Part shown: positions 34,934 through 47,627 of the stretch, piece by piece | How the letters are laid out: each line of letters opens with the position of its first letter | How positions within the stretch are numbered: the stretch's first letter is position 1 | NCBI GenBank assembly: GCA_032988165.1 | Contig: JANTQF010000062.1 | Coordinates: 62,001-126,000 of the forward strand | Direction: 5' to 3' | Source of the DNA: Emmonsiellopsis sp. PD_33 | Taxonomy: Eukaryota; Ascomycota; Eurotiomycetes; Onygenales; Ajellomycetaceae | DNA: 64,000 nt | The notes under the pieces: model-generated | The model's input: the letters and a program-made list of their open reading frames with translations, nothing else | Told to the model about the DNA's origin: nothing | Databases searched by the model: none | Made by a program: the position numbers and the translations under genes

Positions 34934-37287
34934 ATGGCTGAATCTACCAAACTTCCTGAGATTACTATTGAGGGGAAGAGATATATTATCTATGAAGATG
35001 CACATGCCCTACTATTCCAGTTCTGATGGTCCACCACAAATTGCTATATATCTAACCTAACAAAGCAAAAGCTCTGGAAACCTTCCCATCAATAATGCTC
35101 AGATCAATGAGATTCCTTTCAACAGGTAGCTGAGAAAGAAACTAGACAGCCATTTCTTTATTGCAAGTGTTGTGATGCCATCCAGACTCATTCATCATGG
35201 AGTGAACATGGTCCTGATGGGATTACCTAATATCTCAAGTCAGTTGGATGCAGCCAGAATTAAAAATCAAGGAATGGCAATGTCCTAGAAGGACTGGTGA
35301 GATCTATATTATCCCTCCCCTAGGTAACACTTTTGGGTAATGCTAATGAGATGATTCCTTTAGAAAATAATGAAGAAACAACCACAACTGGAGTTTATTG
35401 CTGCAGACCTTCCACCCTGCACATCTGAAGCCTTTCATGAATAAATACTCCATACCTGTATCTCCCTGAACCTTCCACTCCAATTGATTGAAAACACTGA
35501 ATTTCAAGTCTTACTGTAGATACTAAAACCTCCAACAGAAATCCTCCATCAAATAAGTCTGCAAGACAACCTCAATCAACACTATACTAAGGACATGGAA
35601 GATCTAGGCCTGAAGCTGAAGCAGCAGAGAAAAATATCCCTAGCTGTAGATGCATGGACAAGTATAAATAACCTGGTATTTCTAGGGGTTGTCTGCTACT
35701 TCATCAATGATCAATGAGAGTATAAGGAGCAACTAATTGGTTTTGAGGCCTTAATCTGAAGTCATACTGGGGACTACCTGGCAGAAATTCTGCATAATGT
35801 CATTCAAAATGACCACTGGGATATTTCATCAAATCTACTTGCTATTACTACTGATAATGCAAAAAACAATTCAACAATGATACAAAGCTTGAAGGAGAGA
35901 TTGGTTGGATATTAATGGGATGGAGATCAGAGTCATATCCCATGCATTGCTCATGTTATTCAACTGGTAGTGCAGGCACTGGTCAGTGAACTTCACATTG
36001 AGGCAGAACACAACATGATAGTCAGCTCATTTGATGAGAGGGATATCCACATGAATGAGAATGTTACATTCTCCTTGACACTTCATAAGGTAATAATATT
36101 TGGTCACACTCCTGCTCTATTTGAAGAGAATAAATGCTAATCATGATGTATATTAGATTCATCATATTGTCATTGCAATCAGTATCTCACCAAAACAGAA
36201 GCAATGATTCTTTAAGACCCAATGTATAATAACTCCTATCTTGACTACACCCCTTAAGATGATACAGGATGTTAAGACCCAATGGAGTTTAATATATGAA
36301 ATAGCAGTTCAAGCACTTCAGCTTCAGAATTCAATTGATCACTGGGTGGATGACTTTAGAAGGGAAAAGATTCAATCCTTAAAGCTTTCAGAATCAGAAT
36401 GGACCCAGCTACAATATATCATTAGTTTACTCTATCCCTTCTATATAATGATCAAGGCAGTTTTGCAGACACAGACACCTATGTTAGCCTGGGCATGGTA
36501 GGTGTATAATTATCTATTTAACCACCTTGATACTTGGTTGGCAAAGAGTTATGATGCTACTGGATGGGATCAAGCTATACATAGAGCTATTAAGACAGTA
36601 AAGGCAAAGCTCTCCATTTATTACAGCAAGACAGATCAGTAATTTGCAGATTTCTATGCTATTACAGCTGTACTGGATTCATCTCTCCAATTAAATGCAT
36701 ACTCTGATGAAGACTGGACAAAGGAAGAGCATCAGATATATATTGATATTATCAAGTCATTCTACAACAAGCACTATCACCAGTATGAACCTCTGGATGT
36801 CAAACCCCTTGACAATGTGGATATGGCAGACAATAATTTCCAGGTAGATAACACTTTTTGATAATGCTGGATCAGGCAAATAGGTATAGTTATACTAATC
36901 CCTAGGTATGCACAGGATCTTAATACATTAATTGCCAGTCAAAAGAAGGCTAGACTAGCATCTTGCACAACTGAGTTTGATTGCTACCTTCATGATGGTG
37001 TGACCATCATTAAGGATAAGGGAATCCTTGAGGTGTGGGCTGTGATTACACATACCTACCCCACAGTTGCAAAAATGGCTCAAGATGTTCTGGCAATACC
37101 CCTGGCCAGTGTGGGAATGGAACAGAAATTCAATTCAAGCCATGATATATGCTACTACCATCAGGGTCAATTACATGGGGACATAATCAAGAAGATGATG
37201 ATTATGAAGCATGGTAGGGAGAGGGAGATTACAGATAGTTCCCACAAGGAGATCATAATCAAGGAGGAGGATATACTTGCAAGTTAA
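34934..37287 (+). pseudogene. hAT transposase of hAT1, degenerate
   Basis: The start at 34,934 reads MAESTKLPEITIEGKRYIIY, followed by a BED-like zinc segment (CKCCDAIQTHSSWSEH near 35,165-35,210). The catalytic part includes ISLAVDAWTSINNLVFLGVV, the typical first-Asp region of hAT enzymes, then TTDNAKNNSTM and HIPCIAHVIQL near 35,840-35,955. The C-terminal hATC dimerisation domain is intact between 37,000 and 37,287: ILEVWAV, YPTVAKMAQDVLAIP, ASVGMEQKF and a final Asp/Glu-rich tail. Introns are likely, one at about 36,843-36,905 (GTAGAT...CTAG). Stops occur mainly in the first two thirds; the last 95 codons are open. It would have cut and pasted the element; as it stands it cannot make a full-length enzyme. 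Confidence 0.9.
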
Positions 37288-37628
37288 TATTAATGATTTG
37301 AGCCTTCTTTGCTTATGAGCATTATCAAATATCATTACCTTATTATATAATCATTCTGGGACCAAACTAGTACTGAAATTCTGGTCATACCTGGTCCTGT
37401 TTCTATCACACTTCCCTTAGTCATTTTACATGCTTTATTTCTTAAAAGAGGTCATTTTTCATGCTTCAAACCTACTCATTTAGTCTATTTACCTACATAT
37501 AATTTATAATTAAGTCATTAAATATGTTCTAAATTCTTGGGGTCATGTTTTATTCCACATATGGGACTAAAACCAAATCAAACCAAACTAAACATGCATG
37601 AAAATTTATGGTCCCAGCGGCCAGTCTA

Positions 37629-37636
37629 CTCATCAC
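37629..37636. repeat. Right 8-bp target-site duplication of hAT1
   Basis: CTCATCAC follows the right terminal inverted repeat and matches 32,102-32,109 exactly. Confidence 0.95.
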
Positions 37637-37639
37637 TAA

Positions 37640-40050
37640 CATTCAATTAAAACTTCAGAAAGTGCATCAAGATCTGTCACAGCTATAGTAGTAGAAAAGT
37701 AATAAGAAATGCTGCCATACAGAATAAGCAGGCTGGAGGATGTTACAGATCTATAAATGAGATCTTAATTTACCTGTAAGAGCTACTTCTATATATTACT
37801 CTCTGGAATTTCTAAAGACTTATCATCTTTCTGAATTCTAATGAATCATGAAAGTATTGTTCTCCACTTAATTATAACTAAGTCTGTACTCTCATGAGAA
37901 ATATATGGCATGGTAATTCACACATCTCCCTGTTTATAAGGAATAATCTTCCAGTCAGTCTTGAAATCTCATAAATTTTAATTAGTAAGTATCTATGGGG
38001 AGACATCCTGAATAATTCTGCCATTCAGAAACCCCCTTTCATAGAGTTGGTGATTCTACTTAGAGACACAATAATGTATGCTAGGGACCACAGTCATGTA
38101 GTTTGTATGATTCTTATTTGTTATACTAATAGACTTTTAAATCATATTCACATCATGATTTTCCTTAGCAAGGTATTAAATGTTGATATTAATATGCTGG
38201 AAAAACATGCTATCCTCCTTTCTAATGAACTTGGTATAATAAGGGTAGAAGATGAGCCTTATCTGATGATCCAGGCAAAAAGTGACATACCAGGCATAGT
38301 AAACTAGATTCTGATGAATTATTTGCTGGATGATTTCATGGAGTATCATGCAGAGCTATCTCAGTAATTTCTGATTCTTTTACTAATGAAATGAGTATAT
38401 ATCTCATTCATGTGCTATCATCTTTCTAAGTATGTTGTATGCAGTAGGTACATTTCTCACAGTTATCTCTATCTAGAGTCAGAAGAAAATCAGAAGAGAT
38501 AAAGAGCTATCTGCACTCTAGTCATTTAGTGTAAGGTTCATATTTATACTTTTCAGACTGAGGTTTTTTAATATGCTTGCTCAGTTTAGTAGAGTAATGA
38601 AAGGAAGAGTAGTGTACTTCATATGATATATCTAAAGAAGATCCTCTGAGTAGGCAGGGCAGTACTCTTTGTGAAAATAATGAAAAGTGCTATTAGTAGT
38701 GTAGATCTAATCAAGATTTCTGCAGCTATTAATGATAGTTTTGAGCCTGGATGTTAAAGCTGCCTGGTTCAAACTCTGAGTTAGTAAATCAATTTTTCCT
38801 CCAAGATTAACAGCATAATGATAGTATAAAGGAAAAGAGGATAATAGCTTTACAAGTTAATTTAGAAGCTTGATAAGCTGGCTATTATTTAGTTCCTTCA
38901 CATTATTGAGCTGAGCTTTCAAAACAGATTTGACATTCTAATAATATATACATCTATAATGATTAATCTTCTGATACTTTTCAATAGCTTCAGCAACATC
39001 AGGATCCTCCTTATTAGCACCTTAATTCTCAAGCTCTACTATTTCTTCTGGCAACAGGCTGGTGAAATGGGAGAGGCTGATATTGAATAGGGAGATGACT
39101 ATTAATAAAACTAATTAGCTAGAGACATATTATAGATAAGAAGTAGATAAAATAGGGCCAGGGTTTTGAGAAGTGCTAGGTAAGAAAGCAGAAGGGAATA
39201 TGGGAATTAATTCAGAATAGTAGTGATTATTCTGAGGAGGGTGAGGAGAAAGTAGAGGTATTTAGCTAGTTATATGAGAATTATGTGGTGAAGCTGAAGA
39301 AGGCTGATGCTGAAGATTTTAAAAGGATGAAGATAAGAAAATTAATAAGTGAGAGTTAGTAGATATAGAAAGAGATAGTAGAGTATTTATAGTAAAAATT
39401 CTATCAGAATTAATATAAAGCCTAGCAGCATGAATAGCTTTCATATTCAACTTAGAGCTAATAAAATCTGATCTTGAGGTATTCTCAAGATCTGAAAGCA
39501 TTAGTTCCTTATGAAGCTTTTTACTCTTCTCAGGATTTTAAGACAACTAAATTTATATTGCCTGGTTGATTCTCTTTACTACAGATAGATAGTTATAATT
39601 CCTTATGAAAGTTACTATATATTTATACTATTTATCTTTTTTTAGCATTAGTTAGAATTTATTAGTAATAGTCTTTTCCCAGTATTCTATACAAGTTTTA
39701 TACCCTTTTAAAGTATAATTTCAGTAAATCCTGACTGTCTCTGCCATGCAATAGATCTTCACTGTTTAGTGGTGAAAGTTAGCTTTAGATATTACTACCT
39801 GTCAGACTCTATTCTTCTTCATTCATTCAAAATATGTAGTGATCTCCTCCTCTCTATCTTCATACCTGCTCATAATTAGATTGATGATTTCACACTGGAC
39901 CTAGTAGTATGAAGCTATATATCTATTAAGAGTATTAATATACTTCTGAATCTCTCTGATGGTTGACAACTTTTTCTTCCCATACTCAATCAAGGTAAGA
40001 GAGTTAGTGGGCTTCAGGGTCAGAGCACACAGATTTTGATGATTTGACAT
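37640..40050 (-). pseudogene. Fe(II)/2-oxoglutarate dioxygenase-like gene, degenerate
   Basis: A minus-strand frame starts at 40,050 (MSNHQNLCALTLKPTNS) and continues, interrupted by stops, to near the hAT1 junction. In the C-terminal part the segment FFQHININ (His codon 38,196-38,194) parallels an HxD iron site with Asp changed to Asn. Exactly 100 codons further, in the same frame, comes ISHES (His codon 37,896-37,894), and 11 residues after it an Arg in KWRTILS. HxD, distal His and an Arg about ten residues later is the double-stranded beta-helix 2OG-dioxygenase layout. A Cys cluster (CEKCTYC, near 38,465) lies upstream. The overall run resembles a family of fungal hypothetical proteins I know from repeat-rich genomes, possibly TET/JBP-like 5-methylcytosine oxidases, but that assignment is not proven. 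hAT1 abuts its 3' end. Confidence 0.55.
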
Positions 40051-40494
40051 TTTACAGGAAGGAAGTAAGAGAAATTATAAATATAGTACTATTATGTATT
40101 AGTGTAGGTTGATTCAAAAGTGAGACTAAGATATCTATAATAATGATGAGGGGAAAGTGGAGGGAAATGTAGAGCAGAGTATATTCTTATGATTTTTCAA
40201 ATATAAGATGTAAAGGTAGTTATAGCTGATAAAATGAGAGAGGGAGAAAGACATACTATCATTTTGATGACTATAAAATAAAAGAGACAAAGAAAACTGC
40301 AAAGGAATGTGAAGGTACATCTGGATCCTGACATACTACTCATACTAGTATTTAAACCACAAAGAGACAGCTAATAAAGGAAATAAACTAATAAGTGGAT
40401 ACAGCCAAATAAAGGAAATAAAGAAAGAATGAATAAAATAAGAAAATAAATGTAATAATCAAATGATGACTACAAAACTTTTATTATGAGAAAT
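40051..40494. other. Probable 3' remnant of the older Gypsy element, no gene
   Basis: This AT-rich stretch lies left of the target duplication of Gypsy1. Because Gypsy1 is inserted right after the end of the polyprotein of Gypsy2, the sequence here should include the 3' untranslated part and perhaps the 3' LTR of Gypsy2. I could not recognise that LTR. Confidence 0.4.
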
Positions 40495-40499
40495 TAAAG
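40495..40499. repeat. Left 5-bp target-site duplication of Gypsy1
   Basis: TAAAG, identical to 47,925-47,929. A five-base duplication is normal for Ty3/Gypsy integrases. Confidence 0.9.
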
Positions 40500-40796
40500 T
40501 GTCATGCACAAGCATGCATCTTCTTATCATTGCTGTGCCTAGTACATATTAACTATGCTATACACTCAGAGTGTATCCATCTCTTATGTTAATGCCTCAT
40601 ACTCACTTCTTGCTTAGTCATTTCTTATGTTATCACACAATTATATATATACCTTTACTGAGATTTCTACATATAGAAACCTCAGTAATTAGCTACTTTC
40701 CTTCAGATACTCTACCTTTAATCTTAGCTATATCTATATTCAATCTATTCCTCCTATTAAGCTCTTCACATCATCTATTTAGCTTACATTTTCACA
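40500..40796 (+). repeat. 5' LTR of Gypsy1
   Basis: It begins TGTCATGCACAAG and ends TTCACA (TG...CA). Alignment with the 3' LTR has a constant offset of 7,128 and no gaps that I can see. Confidence 0.93.
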
Positions 40797-40859
40797 GTTT
40801 CTAATTACTCTACTTTAAGAGATGGTCTGTTGAGCTAATTTCACATTTCACTATAGCTT

Positions 40860-43800
40860 CTTCTAAGAAAAATTGAGGCACTTCTGCTACACCTACTACT
40901 CAGATAGAAGGACAAAAAATGCCTTCAGCTCAAAGCCTGCCTTTCAGCTGTGAGGGTATCCCTCCTTCAAAGCCTCTCTTGCCCTAATCAGCTATAGAGA
41001 TCCAGGCTAAGTCTGAATGCCTTATTACTGAGATCACTACCCTTAAGGTGAAATAGGAACTTTAATGCCTCTGAGATGAGCATGCAGCACTCCAAGCAGC
41101 TGTGAATAAGCTCTAGACTCAAATCTCTACCCTTAATGAGCTCTAAACTTAAATACCTCCTCATTCTGTGTTGGGAGAGCCTCTTCCCCTCTGACTGAAC
41201 ATGACAAATATAAGATAAACTCAGACATCCACTGGAAATGTATAGCCCCTTCTGGGCTAAGTTCCATTCTGGCAAGAAAAGCTGAACAATCCAGGTATGA
41301 CTTCATGCAATCCACACAAAGGAGTTGAAAAGTTTCAGGCCTATAGTATGAAGGAGTTAGAGATCTTTACAACAGCTATCATTACTTATCATGCTAGTGA
41401 CCTAGCCTATTTCAACACAGCAGACCATCAAAAAATCATTGAAGTAGTTACTCATTTTGATGGTGATATCTAAAAGTATTGATATCAGTATACAAGGAGC
41501 ATGAAAATACTTCCTTCTTGAACCTACTTACTGGACTGGATGCAGAAATAAGTTGCTAACCCAGATAAATTCTTCTGTGACTTAGAAGTGCAATATCTTA
41601 AGATGAAATAATAAGAAGTACAAAGTGTGTATGAGTTTGTAGTGATGCTACAGGCAGTGGAAGAACATCTATAATACTTCTATGATAATTATTATAGAAA
41701 GAGTTATCTCTATATGAAGGTTCTCCCTGAAGTCCAGCACAAATTCAATAAATATACAGATAAGATGGAAGATATAGACTATAATGCAGTTATGAATAGA
41801 CTGGTAATTACAGAATAGAACCTCCCAGAATGCATTAAATACATTAAAGAGAAGTCTAAATCTAAGAATAGTCCTTCTTCCACCAATTCAGGAGCTGACA
41901 GCACACCATCTCATACAAGAAAATACAAGTAGGATAATCAGAATAAGATCAAGTAAGACTTCTTCAATAAGAAGTGGTGCAACTTCCATAAAGCCTACCT
42001 GGGCCATGGCCCATACCACTGAGGAGTGCAAAGCTTGCACCTGGGATGCAGACCCTATATTAAAAAACAATTAAGGCATGCCATTAAGCTTGCAATGGTT
42101 GCTCAAACTCTTCCTTAAAGTTAACACAAGAGTCACCTGTCATTTATCATTCTAGTAAAGATTAATACTCCTTTGGGCTTAAAGTAAATCCTTGCCTTAG
42201 TAGACTCCAGAGCAGAAGTAAACTTCATCAATAAATTCTGAGTAAAGGTAAATAATTTAGAGCCCACTACATATGACCTGTGCACAGTGGAGGCAGTTGA
42301 TGGTTACATGGTCAGATCATTTAAAGAGCATAATCTAACTATCAGTACAATTAATCAACTAGATTATGATGTTAGCATTCAGCAACCCTTCCATGCAATC
42401 AAGCTTGCCATCTATAATATGATCCTTGGTTTCCCCTGGCTAGTTGAAGTTAATCCACTTATCAATTAGTAAAATGGTGAGTTTATCCTATGGAATGACA
42501 CACCTGAGTTAAAGTTTGAGAAAATCTCAGCTGAGAAAGCCATGAGTGAGATACTTACTGGGGCTAAAGCCAATTTAGTGACTATCATACTAGCACAAAG
42601 TGATGCATTTAAAATTAAAGTGTCAGCCATAACTACAGGTGTATATATAGATCTTCCATCTGATTTATCAGATTATATTGAGTCTTTTGCATATCTTTTC
42701 TCAGAACAAGCTACTTCCAGCATACTTGTGCTAATAGGAACTAAATACCATATCAACCTTCAATCTGACACTAATCCTCCCTTTATGCCTATTTATTTTC
42801 TCTCCAAAGTCAAGCTTGAAGTACTTCAGAAATTCATAAATGCATCATTAGCTAAAGGATGGATCCAACCTTCTAAGAGCCTAGTAGAAGCACCAATCCT
42901 CTTTATATCAAAAAAAGATAGTAGATTATAACTATGTGTTAACTACTGTAGCCTCAACTATATCACAATTAAGAACTAGTACCCCTTACTACTTATTAGT
43001 GAGATGTTGGACTACCTATTCAGCACAAAGATTTTTACCAAGATGAATCTGCAGGATGCATACTACTACATACTGATTGCATCCCAGGATTGTTGGAAAA
43101 CTGCATTTCACACTTAGTATAACCATTTTGAATTTATAGTTATGCTCATGGGCCTCTCAAATGCTCCTGCTACCTTCCAGACATATATTAACAGTGCTCT
43201 TTCCAACCTCCTTAACATATATTGTGTAGTCTATCTTGATAATATCCTCATATATTCTAATAATATGGAGGAGCACCAAGAACATGTTCAACAGGTCTTA
43301 AAGCACTTAAAGCATACCCACCTATATATGAAGCACAGCAAGTGCAAGTTTGCTATCTAAAAGATCTTTTTTTTCAGTTTCATTGTAGGGCCAGACAGTG
43401 TTGAAATAGAATCAGAATAGATTGCCATCATAGTAGAATAACTCATACTAACATCTGTTAAGAAAGTATAATCTTTTCTGGGATTTGCCAACTTCTATAG
43501 GCACTTCATCAAAGCTTATTTCTGCATTGCCAGTGCCTTATTCAACCTAACAAAAGGAACCAAAAAAGTTGAGAAGAAACCTACTTTTCTCTGGACAAAG
43601 GACACTAAAAGCACATTTTACAAGCTTAAGGAGTGTTTCACTTCAGCACCACTTCTAGTGCATTTTGATCCTGCATGATGCACCTAGATCAAGCCTAATA
43701 CTTTAATATATGCAGTAGCTGTAATCATATCTCAGCTCCAAGATGACAGTTTATAGTACCCAGTGGCTTACTGATCTCATAAGCTTATTAATGCTGAAAT

Positions 43801-46060
43801 ATAATATGATACTCATAATAAGAACTTAAAGCTCTTAGCTATTATTACAGCTTTCAAGCACTAAAGACACTATCTGGAGGAAAGTCAGTATCTAGTGTAA
43901 GTCTGATCTGATCATGTAAATCTACAGTACTTTATGATGACTAAAGTGCTTAATAGATGTCAGGCCAGATGGGTAGAGGCACTCAGTGCTTATAATTTTA
44001 TCTTACTATACTGTCTAGGGAAAAACAACCCTGTAGATAGTCTAAGTTACTGTGCAGATTATAATAATGCATTCCATGGGGAGATCCTCTTATTAATCTT
44101 GTAATAAAAGCTATAACACAGCATTGCACTAGACTGGGACTTTAACTCTCATAAAGAACTTTCATCTATTATAAACTGCATTCAGACCTATGACAATGAG
44201 TGAGAGGCTTAATTATCACCACTAAATGAGTAAGATGCCCATTCAACAATCAAGCTATCAACTACACCTTTCCTTCACCTGTGCACCACACACTCATCTG
44301 ATAGCATCAATGACATCCTGTGCTTATCCAGCAACATTAATAGCATCCCATGCTTAGCCTACTATCCCTACATGCCTCATATTATTATCAATAAGATAAT
44401 AACTATAGACTCTGCCTACTCTGAACTTCCTGAGTCCCTCACCTCTCTGCTCCAGTGCATGTAGAACCTCAACATTGTGGCACAAAAGATTAAGATACAA
44501 GTACAGGAAAAAGGAGCATTTGCAGAAGAAAGTATACTATAAACCCTGAAGACAGATGATATCCTCTGAGCTAATGATAGAATGTACATACCTAAAGATC
44601 AAGCACTCATCAATGAAATCCTCTATATTAATCACAATGACCCTCAAGGGGGACATTTTAGTATCAAATGGTCCATAGAAAGCATCCAAGATAAATACTT
44701 CTAATATGGACTTTCCAAGGATGTTTCAAACTATATTCAAACCTATGATATTTACCAGTGTGTCAAATCTAAGCATCATAGACCTTTTGAAGAAATGAAA
44801 ATCATATCTATACCCTCTTAATCATTTAAATCTATTATAATGAACTTCATCACTGGCCTTCCAGCTTCAAGCTTTCTCAGACAGACACATGATGTCATAT
44901 TTGTTCTTTGTGACATCTATATGAAATTCACACTCTATATCCCATGCATGAAGGATATTACTACTGAAGAACTAGCTGAAGTCATATATGCCTGGTTCTA
45001 TTATACTTATGATGTATCAAAACACCACATCTCCAACTAGAGATCACTTTTTACAAGCTAATATTAGTCAACCTTCTACTATATTATTAGTGCCTGATGC
45101 AAACTTTCTACAGCCTTTCACCTTCAAATAGATAGTCAGATAGAATGCTAGAACCAAACTCTAAAGTACTACCTCTACTATTTTATTAATTTCCATCAAA
45201 ATGACTGAACAAGGTAGCTTCTATTAATACAATTTATCTATAACTTCTCCCAACATAATTCCACTGGTCAAGTACCCACAGAAGTGCTCATAGGATACTG
45301 CCTGGAGCTCCAGATTAATGTCAATCATGCACCTCAACCTGTGGCTACTCATGCCATGGATCAGCTAAAATGAATGGCCAAGGCATGCTCTGAGCTTGAA
45401 GTTAACCTATAAAAAGTGTGAGATGCACAAAAAGCCTACTATGATTTGAAACACCTTTCTAAGTTCTTTGATGTGGGAGAGTATGTCATCCTTAATGCAA
45501 AGAACCTTTAAATGATTCAATCTGTATGAAAACTTGATCACAAGTATGTTGGACCATTCAAAATTCTCCAGAGAATTGAGTCTCAAACTTACTGCCTTAA
45601 AATACTCCCATTTTTTTACAGTATACACCCTATTTTTCACATCTCCCTGCTTGAGAAGTATATTCACCAGGATGGAGCCTTACTAAAACCAGGCCCAAAC
45701 CTTATTGATGGAGAAGAGGAATACAAAGTTGAGATAATATTAAAAACTAGGAAAATAAAGTGAAAAGAAAATGAATATTTTGTCTGCTGACTTAAATGGA
45801 GTCCTGCAGGTGACACTTGAGAACTAGAGGAAAATATTAATACCATAGAAGCATTTGAGATATTCCAAGAACAAAAAGCCCAGTAGCAAGAAAATCAAAT
45901 CACTGGAAAGTGCCTACAGTAGGAATAGAAGCATCTGACAAGATCTAGGCTCATTTTCTGCATCTGAGAAGACTCATGTGCAAATTTTAGCACACAATGA
46001 GCTTAGAACTCACTACATCATTAGAAAGCACCAAGAGAAATGAACAGTAAAGTTTCAAAA
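40860..46060 (+). pseudogene. Gypsy1 gag-pol polyprotein, degenerate
   Basis: Capsid-like helical sequence runs from about 41,300 to 41,900 (for example MKELEIFTTAIITYHASDLA), with a Cys/His-rich segment near 41,970. The protease is near 42,200: DSRAEVNFIN in place of DSGAE. Reverse transcriptase runs from about 42,780 to 43,380: APILFISKKD, MGLSNAPATFQTYIN, and an active site YLDN (43,232-43,243) instead of YLDD. RNase H follows to about 44,100 (HFDP, PVAY, HNKNLKLLAII). Integrase begins with an HH segment near 44,640; its Cys pair is mutated and the first catalytic Asp is Asn in MNFITGLP (44,840). After GPFKILQRI a C-terminal chromodomain (EYKVEIIL...LKW...ELEENI) lies at about 45,720-45,840. 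Stops are everywhere, many at Arg codons. Confidence 0.92.
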
Positions 46061-47610
46061 TCATGGAATTTGCTCATAAGCCTTCTTGAATTTAAAAAGA
46101 AAAGAAAATACTAACTAGGTGCTTCACATGCATACCCTCATACCTCTTGCACATTTAGTAACTTGCCCACAACAGGAGGCCCATTCTATGATTAAGGTAA
46201 GCCTACCTCCTGTCTTGTGAAACAGCAAACCCAACTCTGCTGCTCCAGACACTCAAAATGATAAAGAAAATGCCCTAGTAGCACATTACAAATAAGGACT
46301 CAGTCTGAAAACCCTTTGAACTTTTTCTCCTTTTCCTCAATCCCCCCCTAAACCTCCCTATCATCCCCACCCCCTACAGGAATAATAATCCCCATAAGGG
46401 GCTGCAGAGTTCTAACCTCCTCAAGCTCTGAGCTCACAGAGTTACATGTCATGTACTTACTATTTCACTCATCACTCAAATCCTCCTTCTTCTCCTTCTT
46501 ATTCTCTCTTTACTTCTCCTCCTCCTCTTCTTCATCCTCCAGGGCCTCAGAGGCAAGAGATATTACCTTGCAGTGGTAATGTAACTTTCCTCCTATAAAA
46601 GCAATGTTATGAGCTTACTTGCAATATACCTTCTTGCAGGAAGCCAATAGCTATTTTATCAGCTACTGAAGTTCCTCCTTCTCTTCCTCCTGAGGAAGGC
46701 TTAGCTCCTGAGATAGATATATATGTGCTTGAAGCACTATCAGATGGTCAAATTTGAAAGAGATGAAGAGCTAATCACATGGTTAGCCTTTCAATTTAAG
46801 CTTGGGAGACATATGACATGGAAAAAACCACTCTGCACTTGGACTTACTAGCACACAAGGCTTGCACATGCACACACAAGGTACACAATGAATGTGAGCA
46901 CTTAGGGCCAGGCAACACTACTTGGCAGGGTCCATAGACACCTGTTTCTACTGCTCAAGACAGTGAGTGCAGGAAATCCAGCTATATAAGCTGTTAGTAT
47001 ATTTCCCCAGTCATGTGCACTGTCAGCTTGAAAGACTTACATAAAATCAGGCCAGTAATAAACCTAATGTTAGACTGCAGTGACATGGGATGCAGCACAC
47101 TTGATAGTGTGAGAAGAAGGTGCAGGTACAGATAATATAGCACAAAAATTAATATTAATGAAGAAATAATTAAAAAAAGTAATAAAACAGTGTGGGCAGC
47201 AGCAGGCTTCTGAACACAAGGAGTATTTTAAGGGTTATAGAAGAAGAAAAAGTGGGAGAAACTCTAACTTGAAGAAGTGTGCTTCTTATACTCCTCTATA
47301 GCAATGAATTAACATAATATCTAAATTAGGATTCCCCTGGAGCCCCAGACAACAAAGTATTTACATAATATGCTTCTAGTAACAATATGCTTGCACAATC
47401 AGCCTGCAGCTTATGCAGACATGCACAACTCATAACTGCCTCACAGTGTATATATAAGATGCTCTGAGCTCAGCCAACATAAATAAGACATCTCAGGGCT
47501 TATGCATCTGAATAACACTATGAAACTGACCTACACCACTCCATGCTACCTCCAAAAGAGGCTACTACTCATAAGCATAATGATACTAAATCACTGAGGA
47601 CAGTAATATA
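46061..47610. other. Gypsy1 internal segment between pol and 3' LTR, no recognised gene
   Basis: About 1.5 kb. A pyrimidine-rich tract at 46,480-46,545 encodes only a Glu-rich low-complexity run on the minus strand. I see no envelope-like or other domain. Long 3' spacers occur in some Gypsy lineages. Confidence 0.5.
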
Positions 47611-47624
47611 AGAAAAGGGGGGGC
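47611..47624 (+). other. Polypurine tract of Gypsy1
   Basis: AGAAAAGGGGGGGC directly precedes the 3' LTR, the expected plus-strand priming site. Confidence 0.8.
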
Positions 47625-47627
47625 AAT

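Larger units (their letters stand above)
32110..37628 (+). mobile_element. hAT DNA transposon 1, complete (5,519 bp)
   Basis: The ends are inverted repeats: the left begins TAGACTGGCTGCTGGGACC and the reverse complement of the right begins TAGACTGGCCGCTGGGACC. An identical 8-bp duplication CTCATCAC flanks it. GGGACCA-type motifs recur subterminally on both sides. It carries three genes: a minus-strand histone H3-fold gene (32,596-33,180), a plus-strand acidic-tailed protein (33,616-34,458) and the plus-strand transposase (34,934-37,287). All are broken by stops, though far fewer than in the neighbouring elements, so the insertion is probably younger. The right repeat retains the single CpG I noticed in the whole repeat block (37,618). 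Confidence 0.95.
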
